64,000 bases of DNA, taken from Glossina fuscipes. Taxonomy: Eukaryota; Arthropoda; Insecta; Diptera; Glossinidae. The notes beneath the pieces are model-generated. The model worked only from the letters and a program-made list of their open reading frames with translations, did no database searches and was not told where the DNA came from. The position numbers were made by a program, and so were the translations under genes. Shown piece by piece: positions 38,083-48,938 of the stretch. Location: assembly GCF_014805625.2 (NCBI RefSeq), contig NW_023998422.1, positions 5,418,773 to 5,482,772 of the forward strand, written 5' to 3'. Numbering within the stretch: the stretch's first letter is position 1; the number at the start of each line of letters is the position of its first letter.

Positions 38083-38110
38083 GTTAATATGCAGCACTTA
38101 AAATTCACCA

Positions 38111-38372
38111 ATTCTTGTAATACAAGGGTATATTAAGTTTGTGCAAATGTATGCGACACTCAGAAGAACTTGAGAGCGATCCATCTTTTACTATACCGAT
38201 CGATTCAGAGTCACTTTTCCAATCAATTTCAGCTTGTTTGTCTGTCCTTACGTCTGTTTGCTTGCATTTGAACTACCGAACGCAACTTTTAAGATATTCT
38301 GATGAGACTTGGTACACCGACATGACTTGACCCAAAGATGAGCTCTATTAAAACTGGTTCGGATCGCAGGGT
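38111..38372 (+). repeat. Family A dispersed repeat, 3'-truncated
   Basis: Plus orientation. It shows ATTCTTGTAATACAAGGGTA, TATTAAGTTTGTGCAAATGT, AAGAACTTGAGAGCGATCCA, CTATACCGATCGATTCAGAG, CAGCTTGTTTGTCTGTCCTT, GATGAGACTTGGTACACCGA and GAGCTCTATTAAAACTGGTT. It ends at GGATCGCAGGGTATG. It follows the previous copy head to tail. Confidence 0.85.
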
Positions 38373-38835
38373 ATGTTTTTATTGGTTTGTTTGTCCGCAT
38401 AAATGTTTATGAAGAAAACATATTCCAGGAGCTAATTACTACATTGACAGTTAATAAAATTGGAAATACGGCTGTTCGAGATACACTAAAGGTATATATA
38501 ATTTTTTTGCATATTATAAGTTGACCTTTGATCTGCCAAGTGAATAGGCCTCTTTCGATTCGTACTAAAAATGAGAGGAAGGCATGTTACTTTTCGTGTA
38601 AGAGAAGTATTGAACTAATTTGATTTTTTCCAATATATAATGAAGTGTAGTAAAAATCGTGGGCGTTTTTTCTTTTAGCGATTGTGAAATGCATCGTTAC
38701 TGTTTCGAGCTATTAATGCAGATGCATATGTATGCAATTTGTGCAAGGCATGAGTAAATTTTGCTATTACTATGTATTCATTAGATACTTTTCGTAAATA
38801 TTCATAAGAATCTTATGCCAAGAGAAAGAGAAAAA
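38373..38835. other. Unassigned non-coding DNA
   Basis: Nothing recognised between the family A pair and the microsatellite cluster. Confidence 0.5.
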
Positions 38836-38875
38836 TAGAGAGAGAGAGAGAGGGAGAGAGAGAGAGAGAGAGAGT
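38836..38875. repeat. (AG)n microsatellite
   Basis: About 19 AG units with one GG interruption. Confidence 0.95.
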
Positions 38876-39718
38876 AGAAAAAACTCACCACACTCAGTAT
38901 GAACTATGGACAACGGTTATTAGAGGAGTTTATTGATTTGGTAGAGCTCAGTTGAGTTTAACGTCAACAGGTGTTAAAAACGTATACATCAAAATCGCGC
39001 AGTAACGATCCAGCCTTTAAAGCATTTAAGTGAAATTTATCAATGCAGACCAAACGGTTATAAATAAGTTTTCCTAGAAAATAGTTAATATCATTAAACC
39101 AGAAAAGAAACGATACCGCTTACCACGAATTAATTATAAGCTTAAAATAAATTGTGAGAATATCGGAAATAAAAGAAATTAAGTTTATCTTTTTCCATTA
39201 AAAGTGATTTTCGAAATAATTTCCTACCTTTAAAATTAATAAATTTTGCAAAAACCAGCCTTAAACTCTTCCTATTTTTTTTTTTTTTTTTTTTTTTTTT
39301 GGATTACTTTAAGCGACTACGGTTTGTTTTGAAGAAAATAATTCCCAGCCTAAGGTAAGTTAAATCAAATGTTAATATCTTTTTAACTTATAGAATATTT
39401 TAATAAGAATATATATATATATATATATATAAATATATACTTTCTGATTAATCTTTCTTCTACCTACGTAAATGCGTTAACATAATTTACCATTAAGCCA
39501 GAATGAAATGATTGGTATACTTCGAAAATCATTAGCTTGATCGTTTCGTATTACACTTACACTGCTTTACTCTTCTATAGTTGTCTCTTTCTATCTTTTG
39601 CTTATAATTTAAGGTTCACCTCTCTGCTTTACATGCAGGTATAAAACCAACTGTCAGCATTTGTAGTATAACACTCAAGCTGGTTTCTGTTATGCATTGG
39701 TAGTGGTAGATATTTTTA
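38876..39718. repeat. AT-rich DNA with poly-T(26) and (AT)n
   Basis: No gene was recognised. It contains a poly-T run of about 26 bases (39275-39300) and an (AT)n tract near 39410-39432. Confidence 0.8.
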
Positions 39719-39719
39719 G

Positions 39720-39751
<32 letters not shown>
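39719..39751. repeat. (GTT)n trinucleotide repeat
   Basis: About 11 perfect GTT units. The frames reading poly-Leu or poly-Thr across it are repeat artefacts. Confidence 0.95.
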
Positions 39752-39832
39752 AGTGTTTTACAACGCAACTCTTTACTCCCCCCTTTCGTATGCCTTTCAC
39801 CTACAGAAATATACACCTATATATAATATATA

Positions 39833-39856
39833 TACACACACACACACACACACACG
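39833..39856. repeat. (AC)n microsatellite
   Basis: About 11 CA units, flanked by TATATAA and GCATATGTATATATATAT. Confidence 0.95.
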
Positions 39857-40047
39857 CATATGTATATATATATTTTATTTTTTTATTGTTTTTCATATAT
39901 ATATTTTTCAACTACATTTTAGTCATTTTTCTATGTACGTGATAATGACGGCATTTTAATCCACACATCTCTGTACCGTTGACATATTTGAAAAGTTAAA
40001 AAAGTCTTTTAGATTTTAACTTTAATTTATTTTTAAAATTATGCACG

Positions 40048-40052
<5 letters not shown>

Positions 40053-40080
<28 letters not shown>
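40053..40080. repeat. (AT)n microsatellite
   Basis: About 14 AT units followed by CGTACGTG. Confidence 0.95.
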
Positions 40081-40081
<1 letters not shown>

Positions 40082-40304
40082 GTACGTGTTGGCTGCTGAT
40101 GAAATCTTTTAGATTTTTTTTTTTTTTTGTTTTTTCATTCCTTCATTTGTGTATGAAGTTGGCTTTCATTTTCATAACAAATAAATTTCCATTAATTACT
40201 TAAACTATTGGCGCCAGTCTAATAAATCTTAAAGTATATAACAGTTAGAAAAATATCGATATATCGTCTATCGTCTACTCAAAGGCTGTCTGTAGACATT
40301 GATA

Positions 40305-40338
40305 TGCTGCCTGCTTGCCTGCCTGCCTGCCTGCTTGC
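40305..40338. repeat. (CTGC/TTGC)n tetranucleotide repeat
   Basis: About eight CTGC units with CTTG variants. Confidence 0.9.
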
Positions 40339-40407
40339 AATACCTGTTCGGTATGTACCAGCATGAACTGTGCGAAGCAATTAAAAGAGAACGGGGGGAG
40401 GAAGGGG

Positions 40408-40437
40408 ACGATGACGACGACGACGACAACGACGAGA
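40408..40437. repeat. (GAC)n trinucleotide repeat
   Basis: About seven GAC units with GAT and AAC variants, just downstream of a GGGGGGAGGAAGGGG purine run. Confidence 0.9.
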
Positions 40438-40810
40438 AGAAGTAAACTTTATTTTATAATAACAAAAGAATATGAAAAAGAAACAAAGAAATTGTAATTT
40501 CTATATATGACAAAAACAATCATTAATTATATTGGAACACTTCCTAATGAGTGATTGTAAGGTTAGATAGATAGACAGATACTTACTCACATACATATTC
40601 TTTTTCCTTTATATGTGCAGTCGATTATTAAACAAAACAAATCTATATGTACTCGATAATAACGTTTCGTGACGAATGCTTAACTTAATGTATTCATACA
40701 CATATATGTATATATGTATATATGTATAAAGACAGGAAAAATATAATTTTAACTTATGGCTTAAAAGCCGACCACAACTTTATTGTTCAAGCATTGAGTT
40801 TACTGACATT

Positions 40811-40860
40811 ATACTATGGTAGAGGAGTTTAAAGATGTGGGTTCGACTCCCACACGCAGA
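40811..40860 (+). repeat. tRNA-like fragment (SINE-like), copy 1
   Basis: GTGGG-TTCGACT-CCCAC forms a perfect 5-bp T-arm with a 7-nt TTCGACT loop (40837-40853). It contains a B-box match, GGTTCGACTCC. Upstream TATGGTAGAGG resembles a D-arm/A-box, but only about 14 bases separate it from the T-arm, so the anticodon arm is missing. This is not a functional tRNA. It is more likely a SINE head or tRNA pseudogene. Confidence 0.55.
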
Positions 40861-43204
40861 AAACATTTATTATTAAATAAAAGAAATTGTTAGGCTTACT
40901 TAGAAAAAAAGACATAAGAGAAAAAAAGCCGATCTGATTAATGCATTTTTAAGGAAAAATGCTGCATTCGAAGCCGACAGCAAAATGTGCAACGCTTGCA
41001 GAAAAATTATCCCCTGCGGTGTGAGAGCGAAATGACAGAGATAAACCGTGTCAAACAGAATCCATCCAAAAAAAATAACTACTCTTACAGAAATTTCCTA
41101 CTTATAATAGAGAAACACACACACATACACAGAAACTTCAAGAATAAATTACAGAGGAAAGAACTATTTATGAGACATTCTCGAAGGTTATACCCCATGT
41201 TTGGCCGTTTGTTTTGACGTTGTTGTTCAATTTTCTAACTTTTAAAAACTGCAATAAAACCACTTTTTTTTGTCATGGAATATCACGCAGTGTACTTCCT
41301 TATTGTGGTGATATGTGAATATTTACCTATCTTGCTCATAACACTTAGATAAGCGGAAAAATTTTGTGCTGCTCACACACGCTAATAAGACTCGCAAGTA
41401 CTAGATGCAAAGAGAGCAACTCGAGAGAGTAGATTACATATGGAATTTACTGCTCCTGCATACTTCTCAAGAGTGTGCATCACGTCGAAGGGATATAATG
41501 CATATGGGAGAAAGTCCTAGCCTCCAAGGCATATGTGTTTGCAATGCAGAGCCCCAAAGGTCGAATTTTGCATTTAAACCTCTTCTTCTTCGGTGGAGGA
41601 ATCCAGCTTCTAGTTTTGCCTGCAAAAACCATAAGTCCATGATTTGTCTAAGAAATCTGCTGCATAGTCGAGTAGGTAAGAATTTCGACTACCAAGTCGA
41701 TGTTGACCGGCTCAAATCTCACTACAGTGAAGCATACTTCGTCGTAGGGATAGTGAGTGACATAGTGAGCCATGTTGAGCGAAAGCGTAAGCGAAAACCT
41801 CTTTCTATTATATGAAAAAGAAAAGAAAAAAAATCATCCGAAGATTCCCCTGAAATGAAATTAAGCACACTGCCTTGTCCTTGTGACCAACTCATGTCCT
41901 AAGCAGTCTTGGTGCTTACTTGTTTTTAAAGGATGAAGGTAAAGGTAGGCTCCATAGAATTTCTAGAACATTCACAAGTTTACGCTCACGATTTCTAAGC
42001 TGGGATAGTGATTAAGAGGAAAAAAAAACGGCTAAGCCTTTTTAAAAGACAATTGTTGTTTCGGCCAAAACACTACCCTTTTCTATACGCACCCGTTTTC
42101 TGTCACCTTACCATCACTCCCAAGTTAAAAAAGACTTTAGCACGTTCGCTGTTGCATAGAAAACATTGAGAAAATAATTTACGTATAAATAAAGCACTCA
42201 CACGAAGGATCACACGATCGCATTCGATAGAAACAACTTTTACGTAAATATCTTAACTGAAAGTGAGAAGAGAGCTGAGGTTATGTTATGGATATCAAGA
42301 AAACTCGATCGCTATATGAATGTGTTACTCGACAGGAATTTTACAATCGAAAGACGTTTCCTTCGATAGTAAGAGAAACGCATACTTTGTCGACAGCGGT
42401 AAACTCACCACTCATTGCAGGGAGTTGATAGTCGTTGCTATTCGTTCGAGTTTACCGACCTCTGTTTATGTTCGACTTGGATCGTACCTGTTAATATTCA
42501 CGACATCGATGTAAGATGTTTGCTTGCAAAATAAACCGTAGATTCATTTACCCAATACATCAACCACGCATCTATTCTATCATGTTTATATATCAGATAC
42601 CATATTATATCATATATTAAACCGTATTGTGAATATTAAAAAGCGTATTTACGTGCTCGTGTGTCGATAACTCCATCGAACTTCGTGTCTAGTTATGTTA
42701 AAGGAAAATTAGAAGACTTTAAATTGCTCGTTGCGCAATTTTTAAACCAATGCTTAGAGATAATAGAAAATTTGCCCGTAGTGTGAGATGATAAGAAAAG
42801 TTTCAAGTCCACATTTGCTTTCTAGTTTCAAAGCCGCCATTTTGAAGACACAAAACAATAGACAGGCAAGCAAGTCTACGTAGTTAGTGAGTTAGTTGAT
42901 CGAAAATATGTATGCAAGCACGTATGGAAGGATCTCCGATGCATACACTGAGGTAATTTGATATATAGCCGACGGCGGTCGAAACTATCCCAAGAACAAT
43001 GCAAAATATATCTATTTTGCTTATCTTTTTCTTTTCTTATCCTTAAATATGTGATTAACTATGGGGGAATAATTGACATAACGACTCTTTTGCACTAAAT
43101 CTTTAAAAACTGAAATATATTAACTTTTCCTTATCTTGCTTGGTCATAATAAATCTTGTCACACTTCTTTTTCCGTGCTCACCCGGTAACTAATATCATT
43201 AGAA
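40861..43204. other. Unassigned non-coding DNA
   Basis: No gene was recognised apart from the tRNA-like segment. The frame at 41405-41815 (136 codons) is the longest in the window. It crosses the tRNA-like segment and has no motif I can name. Confidence 0.45.
41660..41735 (+). repeat. tRNA-like fragment (SINE-like), copy 2
   Basis: AGTCGAGTAGGTAAGAATTT resembles the D-arm region of tRNA-Ser (GCCGAGTGGTTAAGG). TCGAC-TACCAA-GTCGA resembles an anticodon stem with a 6-nt loop, and GGCTCAAATCTCACTAC resembles a diverged T-arm. It aligns with the fragment at 51430-51490 on the other strand, which supports a shared dispersed family. The 136-codon frame that spans it shows no recognisable domain. 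Confidence 0.5.
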
Positions 43205-44067
43205 ATGTTTATATATATATATATGTATATATATGAATATACTATGAACGCCCACTATTTACTACGATCTGGCTTGGAGAAAACAGTTATACCTTATCTA
43301 GTGTTAATACTTGCAATTGGTGGGGAAAGTAGAGAAGGCTTAACGGGTCTTTCATCAAGCAAAATGCCACAGCTGAACAACAATGGCAAGTAACCCAAAA
43401 AAAAAAAGCAAACAATGTACACAGAAGAACATTGAGACCCATAAAACCACTACACATACCAACCAAAAACCAGACTGTATACAATCAACAAAAGAGATAA
43501 AAGCAGACAAAACAGATAAAAGGTAAACGAAAGCCTTCATTCCCCAGTAATGGTAGCGAAAAAATAAAAAGTATTTTCAACACAATTTACAAAATGCATA
43601 CAACAACAAGATCACCAAAAACTGTCTGAAAACGTGGAAAAACTAAAACGCAAAATGTTTGCATGATATCGACCACGCAATAAACAATTTACTAACCAAA
43701 CGGTGGTAACAGTAAAGATGATCAAAGACAATGACTTTTTTTTTTTGGCTTTTTTTTTCGCCATATGAAATGTGCGAGCTGAGCGAGATTATAAAATAAA
43801 AGCAAACATTGCATTTTTCAAAAAAAAAAAAGGAAAAAAAAAAAACCCGAAAAAAAGCACAAAAGGTACTTTGAATGCTCATACCATGAAGTCATTAAAT
43901 GTAACATCATATTTCACCACAACTGTTTATTTAACTTTTTAACTCCGTATAATACTTTTGTAGAGTAATAACTGGCTGAGTATTCACCTCATACTCACTA
44001 TAATATCATAACATTTTCCTTACAATATATAATCTTTCAATTTTTCCTCCTCGCTCTCTCACTCTCG

Positions 44068-44071
<4 letters not shown>
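43205..44071. other. AT- and A-rich non-coding DNA
   Basis: A short (AT)n tract lies near 43209-43230. Poly-A and poly-T runs near 43398-43410 and 43737-43850 generate Phe-rich frames on the minus strand. No gene was recognised. Confidence 0.6.

Positions 44072-44112
<41 letters not shown>
44072..44112. repeat. (CT)n microsatellite
   Basis: About 20 CT units. The Glu/Arg-repeat frame on the opposite strand is an artefact of it. Confidence 0.95.
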
Positions 44113-44113
<1 letters not shown>

Positions 44114-44393
44114 CTTTTTGTTCATTATTGTGTGGTGTGTTTGAAAGCGATCATATTCTTTGCTCTCGACGACTAAGTGAATGTAAATAAACAACATGTG
44201 TAAGATAAGATTATAAACAATAAATAAATAAATATATGCACACGTATGTACGTAAGCATGCATGTGTTGGTTGAATGTAAATTGACCCACACAGGCACAT
44301 AAGCACACGACTTTTTTTACTACAAAACTCACATGCATTTGCACACGTATAAAGAAGCCACAAGGGACTTTGTGTTCATCATATGTCGCCGCA

Positions 44394-44394
<1 letters not shown>

Positions 44395-44441
<47 letters not shown>

Positions 44442-44445
44442 AATA
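44395..44445. repeat. Compound (AT)n microsatellite
   Basis: A perfect (AT)n run to about 44428, then TTTATATATATATAAATATATT. Confidence 0.95.
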
Positions 44446-45290
44446 TATTAAAATCTATAGAGTGAAATAAGAAACCGGTATTTACTGCGTTTGGAGCAGA
44501 TAAGAGCAACCACAGCAACCACTACATAATAATTGTGTGGTGTGTGTGGTGTGTGGTGATGATCAAAGTCACCTTGGGAAATTAGAGCTACATGCGTAAG
44601 TGTGTTTGACTATGTGTACCGGTGAATATCGATAAGATATTTTGTTTACTGTTCACTTCGCTGTTATTGCTTCCAAAACCAGTTAAAAATTCACCAATGG
44701 TGAATATAAAGAAAGATATGAGTAAAGACAACAAAAAAAAAACTTTTTTTTTTGTTTTAAATAAACAAAATGAATATACAATAAAAAAATATGATATTTA
44801 GCAGATATAGAGACATAAGCAAAAAGCGTTCCGAACACACTCATCGAAACGATCGTAAGAAGGTAGACAAATAAAAAAGAGAGAAAATAAAATGGCATTA
44901 GGAAGCAGCGTATAACAATTCAAAATTTAAGTTCGATAATTGTGGGAAGGGATCAGTAACCACCAGCATTTTGATGATCGAAATTGGACTTTGTCTTTTC
45001 AAAAACCGACACTCTACTCGCCTTGACCCATCTTTCTTTTTTTAATTCTTTTGCATGCTATCTCAAAAAGATTAAGTAAATATATAGACCGTATCTGTGT
45101 TATCTTATCGTTAATACTTCGTAAACAAATGCTGGTACGTGAATGAAAAACCCGAGCAAGAAAAATTTTCCAAAAATTAACAAAATTTGAATTCAAAGCA
45201 TTTTAGAGTAAAGTTTTAGCTTTCCATCTCAATGGCCTTTACCTAGCAAGACGCCCCGGGGTTTGATTAAACTGATCCGTTATATCTCTG

Positions 45291-45344
45291 ATCTCTCTCT
45301 CTCTCTCTCTCTCACTCACTCACTCACTCTCTCTCTCTCTCTCT
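45291..45344. repeat. (CT)n-(CACT)n-(CT)n compound microsatellite
   Basis: Two CT blocks flank about five CACT units. Confidence 0.95.
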
Positions 45345-45429
45345 GTGAGCAGAATACTTGAATTGCTCATAGAACTTCTTCTTCAGCTTTCAGCGATATA
45401 TTCGACTTGTCCAGTAAGTGAAAATTAAG

Positions 45430-45668
45430 TTGGTACGGAAGCGTATGCACCCAGAAGGATTTGACATGGGCCTACCTTTTGTTATACTGATCATTGGTCT
45501 TGTTCAACCCATAGGTCGCAATTTTTGACATATTTTAATAAAATTTGGCTCAACATGCTTTGGAAAATGATTGGGATCAGATGATTTCTTCGGCCACTTT
45601 CCATGTAATGCCTTATTTTGAAAGGCCGTTCTATGCGTAGGCCATTTTTACGGAGCCGTGGTCGACGA
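45430..45668 (+). repeat. Family A dispersed repeat, several deletions
   Basis: Plus orientation. It shows AAGCGTATGCACCCAGAAGG, TTTTGTTATACTGATCATTG, GTTCAACCCATAGGTCGCAA, TTTTAATAAAATTTGGCTCA and TTATTTTGAAAGGCCGTTCT. It ends in GGCCATTTTTACGGAGCCGT. The TGTCCGTCTGTCC core is deleted. Confidence 0.7.
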
Positions 45669-45967
45669 AAATGTCTTTACTTATCTCTACTATTGTGTTA
45701 TATTTATCATAAAAAAAATATATATATAAAGACTAGACTAGGTTTGGGTTCAATCTGATGCCGAATCTCCGGAACAAATTGACCAGCACTCGCTTGTTGA
45801 AGCCTTTGTTTTTTTTTCAGAATGCACACAATGCAATCATATACTGCTTATTCGATAGTACAGAGAATTACAATCCCTGAAACCAAGTGCACCGATAAAC
45901 TAATCGGCTCTACCGCAATTATGTAAAATTTGTAGTACTTTCGTCACTTTGGATATTCAAGACTCGA

Positions 45968-45999
45968 AGCGCCACCTGCCGAAGAACGCAGGTGGCGCT
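45968..45999. repeat. Perfect GC-rich hairpin (12-bp stem, 8-nt loop)
   Basis: AGCGCCACCTGC and GCAGGTGGCGCT are exact reverse complements around the loop CGAAGAAC. The stem is 8/12 G or C in an AT-rich context and contains CACCTG/CAGGTG E-box cores on each arm. It could be a remnant of transposon ends, a structured RNA element or a paired binding site. The sequence does not decide. Confidence 0.95.
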
Positions 46000-46839
46000 C
46001 TCTATTCTCTTTTTTACAGTCACCACCAAGGATGGGGGGTACCATTCAAAGATACGCTTGAGCTTGAACGTTGCCACAGAAGACTTAGTAAGAAGACTTA
46101 TATGATGAAACGACTTTAATTTTTAGGGAAACAAGGTTTTCTTTCGATCTTTAGAAAGCTCTTTTAATATTCTATTATATTAATTGCCTTTGAAAAGACC
46201 AAAGCGAGTTTAAGACGGATATAACCGATGTCTATGTGTAGTGCCTTTTCTTTAAAAAGTCACGAACTATTTGCAATTTCTGAAATAAGATAACGAACAT
46301 GCAAAATTATTTACAGTGAGACGACTTTGCACTTTGTATTCATATACACTTTATAAATAGTCTTCGATATTGAGTCATAAATATTTTAAAGCGTGAACAC
46401 GATCTTTCTTGAACCGATCGTCGAATATTAGTACTGTGATTGTGTTTGTATCAGTTATCGAAATTCCTTCAGATTACCAAAGCGCCAATAAAGTGTAACC
46501 GAATTTGACTTAAACCGTCCATCCATCCATCTGTGTATCGAACTTTCGTCATCGTAAAGTTGCAACGACAATTTTTCTTAGTTTATATGCATAAATGGAT
46601 TTGAAATTAATCGAAATCGAAGATGTATAACAAATTCAGGGTATGATCGGTGCGCGAAAAATCCCCGTTAAATTCTTAAGATTCATAATTAATGACTAAA
46701 CTCATAATTAATGACTAAAACTATTTAATGATATTTATGTTAAGAGTTTGCAAAAATTTTGCACTTGAAAAAGGCATTTGTTGTGGGAAATTGGTACAAT
46801 ATGTATTAATCAAATTAGGTTCGATCCTCTTCTGCAACA

Positions 46840-46930
46840 TTTTCTTTATAACATTTTTGGCAACATGCCGATATCATGTCAAAAAAACTTGTATTGGTTT
46901 GGCAGCGCTCCACCCACCGAACCACGGACT
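46840..46930 (+). repeat. Family C repeat segment, copy 2
   Basis: TTGGCAACATGCCGATATCA and GTTTGGCAGCGCTCCACCCA align with copy 1 near 6668. The open frame here runs 91 codons (LATCRYHVKKTCIGLAALH), in the same relative phase as copy 1. Homology outside the 65-base core is weak. Confidence 0.4.
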
Positions 46931-47182
46931 TCGGCAGCAGATATCTTATAGTAATGAATTTGGAAGAAAAAGGATTGTTGAGCGCTCCATGATCCCTGAA
47001 TAAATCAGTAATATTAAATGGAAAACGGTTATTTTATGTGGAGAAAAGTCGAAATCATCAAATTCAACCATTATATACACTGGTGTTCCCCTTTTCCTTA
47101 TCACTTTTACCTGTAAAAGTCGCTGATTAAAATTTTCCCAACCACCTAATACATTAAATACAAATGAGTAAAAAGACTTTAA

Positions 47183-47468
47183 TGAGCCACGGCCCCCAAA
47201 TTAATAATAAATATCCTACATTGCCCTACAGATTCATTCAGTTATTCATATAACGACTTCCCAACAAAAGACAGTTGCATGGGGAAGAATTGGTCCGGTC
47301 CGAACCCATTTCAATAGCGTTCGTCCTTAGTCAAACATCGATGTACCGAATTGCATCAAATACCTCAAAAATTGCACCCGGTAGCTTGAACCCAGGAAAA
47401 CAAGACGGACAGACAAAGCTTAGCCCTAGCTCCGTCTGGGTGTTGCATACATCCGCTCACACTTAACA
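47183..47468 (-). repeat. Family A dispersed repeat
   Basis: Minus orientation. It shows TGAGCCACGGCCCCC, AAATATCCTACATTGCCCTA, GTTATTCATATAACGACTTC, TTCAATAGCGTTCGTCCTTA, ACCGAATTGCATCAAATACC, ACGGACAGACAAAGCTTAGC and TGTTGCATACATCCGC. The distal TACCCT hairpin is absent. Confidence 0.85.
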
Positions 47469-48409
47469 CGCCCTCCCACTTCAATTGATCTAACCTATAA
47501 AAAATCAGTTAATAATATAAGAAATTTTCTGAATATTTTTGAAAAAAAAAAACATTTGTTTTCTAACCAAGTTACCGATAGGAGCCCAACATTCCGCATA
47601 ATTTTTTTTTCGTTTTGCAAAAAGAAAACATCTTGTAACACCTCAATTATCGCGCAGTGTAGTTAAGTACATTTAAATTGAAATAGTTTTAAACGTCGTC
47701 ATAATCACTTCCAAGACGTCGTTCAATTGCTTACCTTAAACAGTATGAATGGAGAAATATTATGGTATTTTTATTGTTTTATTCACTTAACGTTTACTGT
47801 TCGGTTGTTTACATTTGCTATGATTACAGGTAAAAAATGTACCGTGCACTCGTAACACGTTGTATTGTTAGACATGATGTCATTAACATTTGATATGCTA
47901 ATCATTGAATAAAAAAAAAAAAAAAAAATACAAAAACAAAAAAAAAAATATCATAAAAAACACTTCACATAGTACAATATTTCAAAGCATTACCAATTTT
48001 GGAGTTTTAATGCCAAAAATGATTACGTATTCAAATTGATTGCTGGCACTTTCTAAGCTTCAAAAAAAAAAAAATTGAATCAACGATTAAAAGTTTCTAC
48101 GTTTGCCTCAAGGCTTGTAAATGTTTATCTTTATTGCACTAATTTATAATAACAGTTTTACATAAAAATAAAAAATAAAAATAATAATAATAATAAAGCA
48201 CTTCAAGGCCTTTTTGTAAATTATGAAGAAATCTTGAAAGGTTAATGAAACGCATAAGACATTTACCATATGGATTAACCTTTGTAAAGCCCTGACATGC
48301 AGAAGGCTTCAGAGAATACCTCAAGCTTTAAGTAAATAGAATGCTGACGCGATATTAGGGGATCGAAAAGCAATCACAATCTTTTTTGCTAGCGAAAGAA
48401 AAGAAATCT
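47469..48409. other. Unassigned AT-rich DNA
   Basis: Poly-A runs lie near 47909-47950 and an (AAT)n run near 48174-48196. No gene was recognised. Confidence 0.55.
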
Positions 48410-48938
48410 TAAATAATTTCCATTTGAGCACTTTTTTCCAGCGTAAAGACAGTCGTTCGATGATTGCGTTTTTAGCAAAGTCCTCTGCTTTTTCATTGGT
48501 AAACTTTTCCAAGTATGTGATCAGTTCTCGAACTTTAGCAAATTTTCTACCTTTCAATGCAAGCTCTTACAATCTGAAAAAGTGGTATTCCGAAGGCCAG
48601 TGGGGTGAGAGATTCAATCCAAGCCTCCTTATTTTTACCTAAGTTATTTTTGCAGCGAAAATGATCTTGAACTGAAAACCATGGACAGCCAATTTTCTAT
48701 GATAACTTCTCAATTGTTTGAGGATGTTTATGCATCCACTATCGCCCTCAGGATATCAACATCCAATTTTTGGGATCGTCCTTTGCGTTCGGTATCTTTG
48801 ATATTTTTATTTACATTTTTAAACTTTTTAAACCCTCTATGACACTGTTGGTTAGTTTCAGAACATTCCTGTAAATATCGGCCATTTTTTCACTGCTTCG
48901 TTTGCCTTCATTTCTTGGTTGAACAAAAATAACATATA
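48410..48938 (-). pseudogene. Decayed mariner-family transposase, internally deleted
   Basis: Read on the minus strand, about 48925-48735 gives FVQPRN..SEKMADIYRNV, then in another frame GFKKFKN, followed by IKDTERKGRSQKLDVDILRA. This matches the helix-turn-helix and linker region of mariner transposases (pattern RRWFKRFK..D...DxERxGRPKKL). At 48557-48430 the frame reads LKGRKF, VRELITYLEKF, NEKAEDFAKNAIIERL and RWKKVL, the typical mariner C-terminus (pattern ..GIxKLPxRWxKV...G.YF, the last residues in a shifted frame). A damaged SPDLAPSDYHLF-like stretch sits just before LKGRKF. Most of the catalytic D,D34D core between these parts is missing. The relic spans about 530 bp, against about 1 kb for an intact ORF, with at least two frameshifts and internal stops. 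It cannot encode a functional transposase. Terminal inverted repeats were not located. Confidence 0.75.

Larger units (their letters stand above)
45669..47182. other. Unassigned DNA with hairpin and tandem duplication
   Basis: No gene was recognised. It contains the GC-rich hairpin (45968-45999) and a tandem 19-bp duplication of TCATAATTAATGACTAAA (46683-46700 and 46702-46719). The family C copy near 46859 also lies here. Confidence 0.5.

Noticed and set aside
41405..41815. The longest open frame (136 codons, plus).
   Set aside because: It spans a tRNA-like repeat and has no recognisable motif. This length is not exceptional for six frames over 64 kb.
44006..44344. A 112-codon minus-strand frame with an Arg-Glu repeat.
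   Set aside because: The repeat is the translated (CT)n microsatellite, and the rest has no motif.
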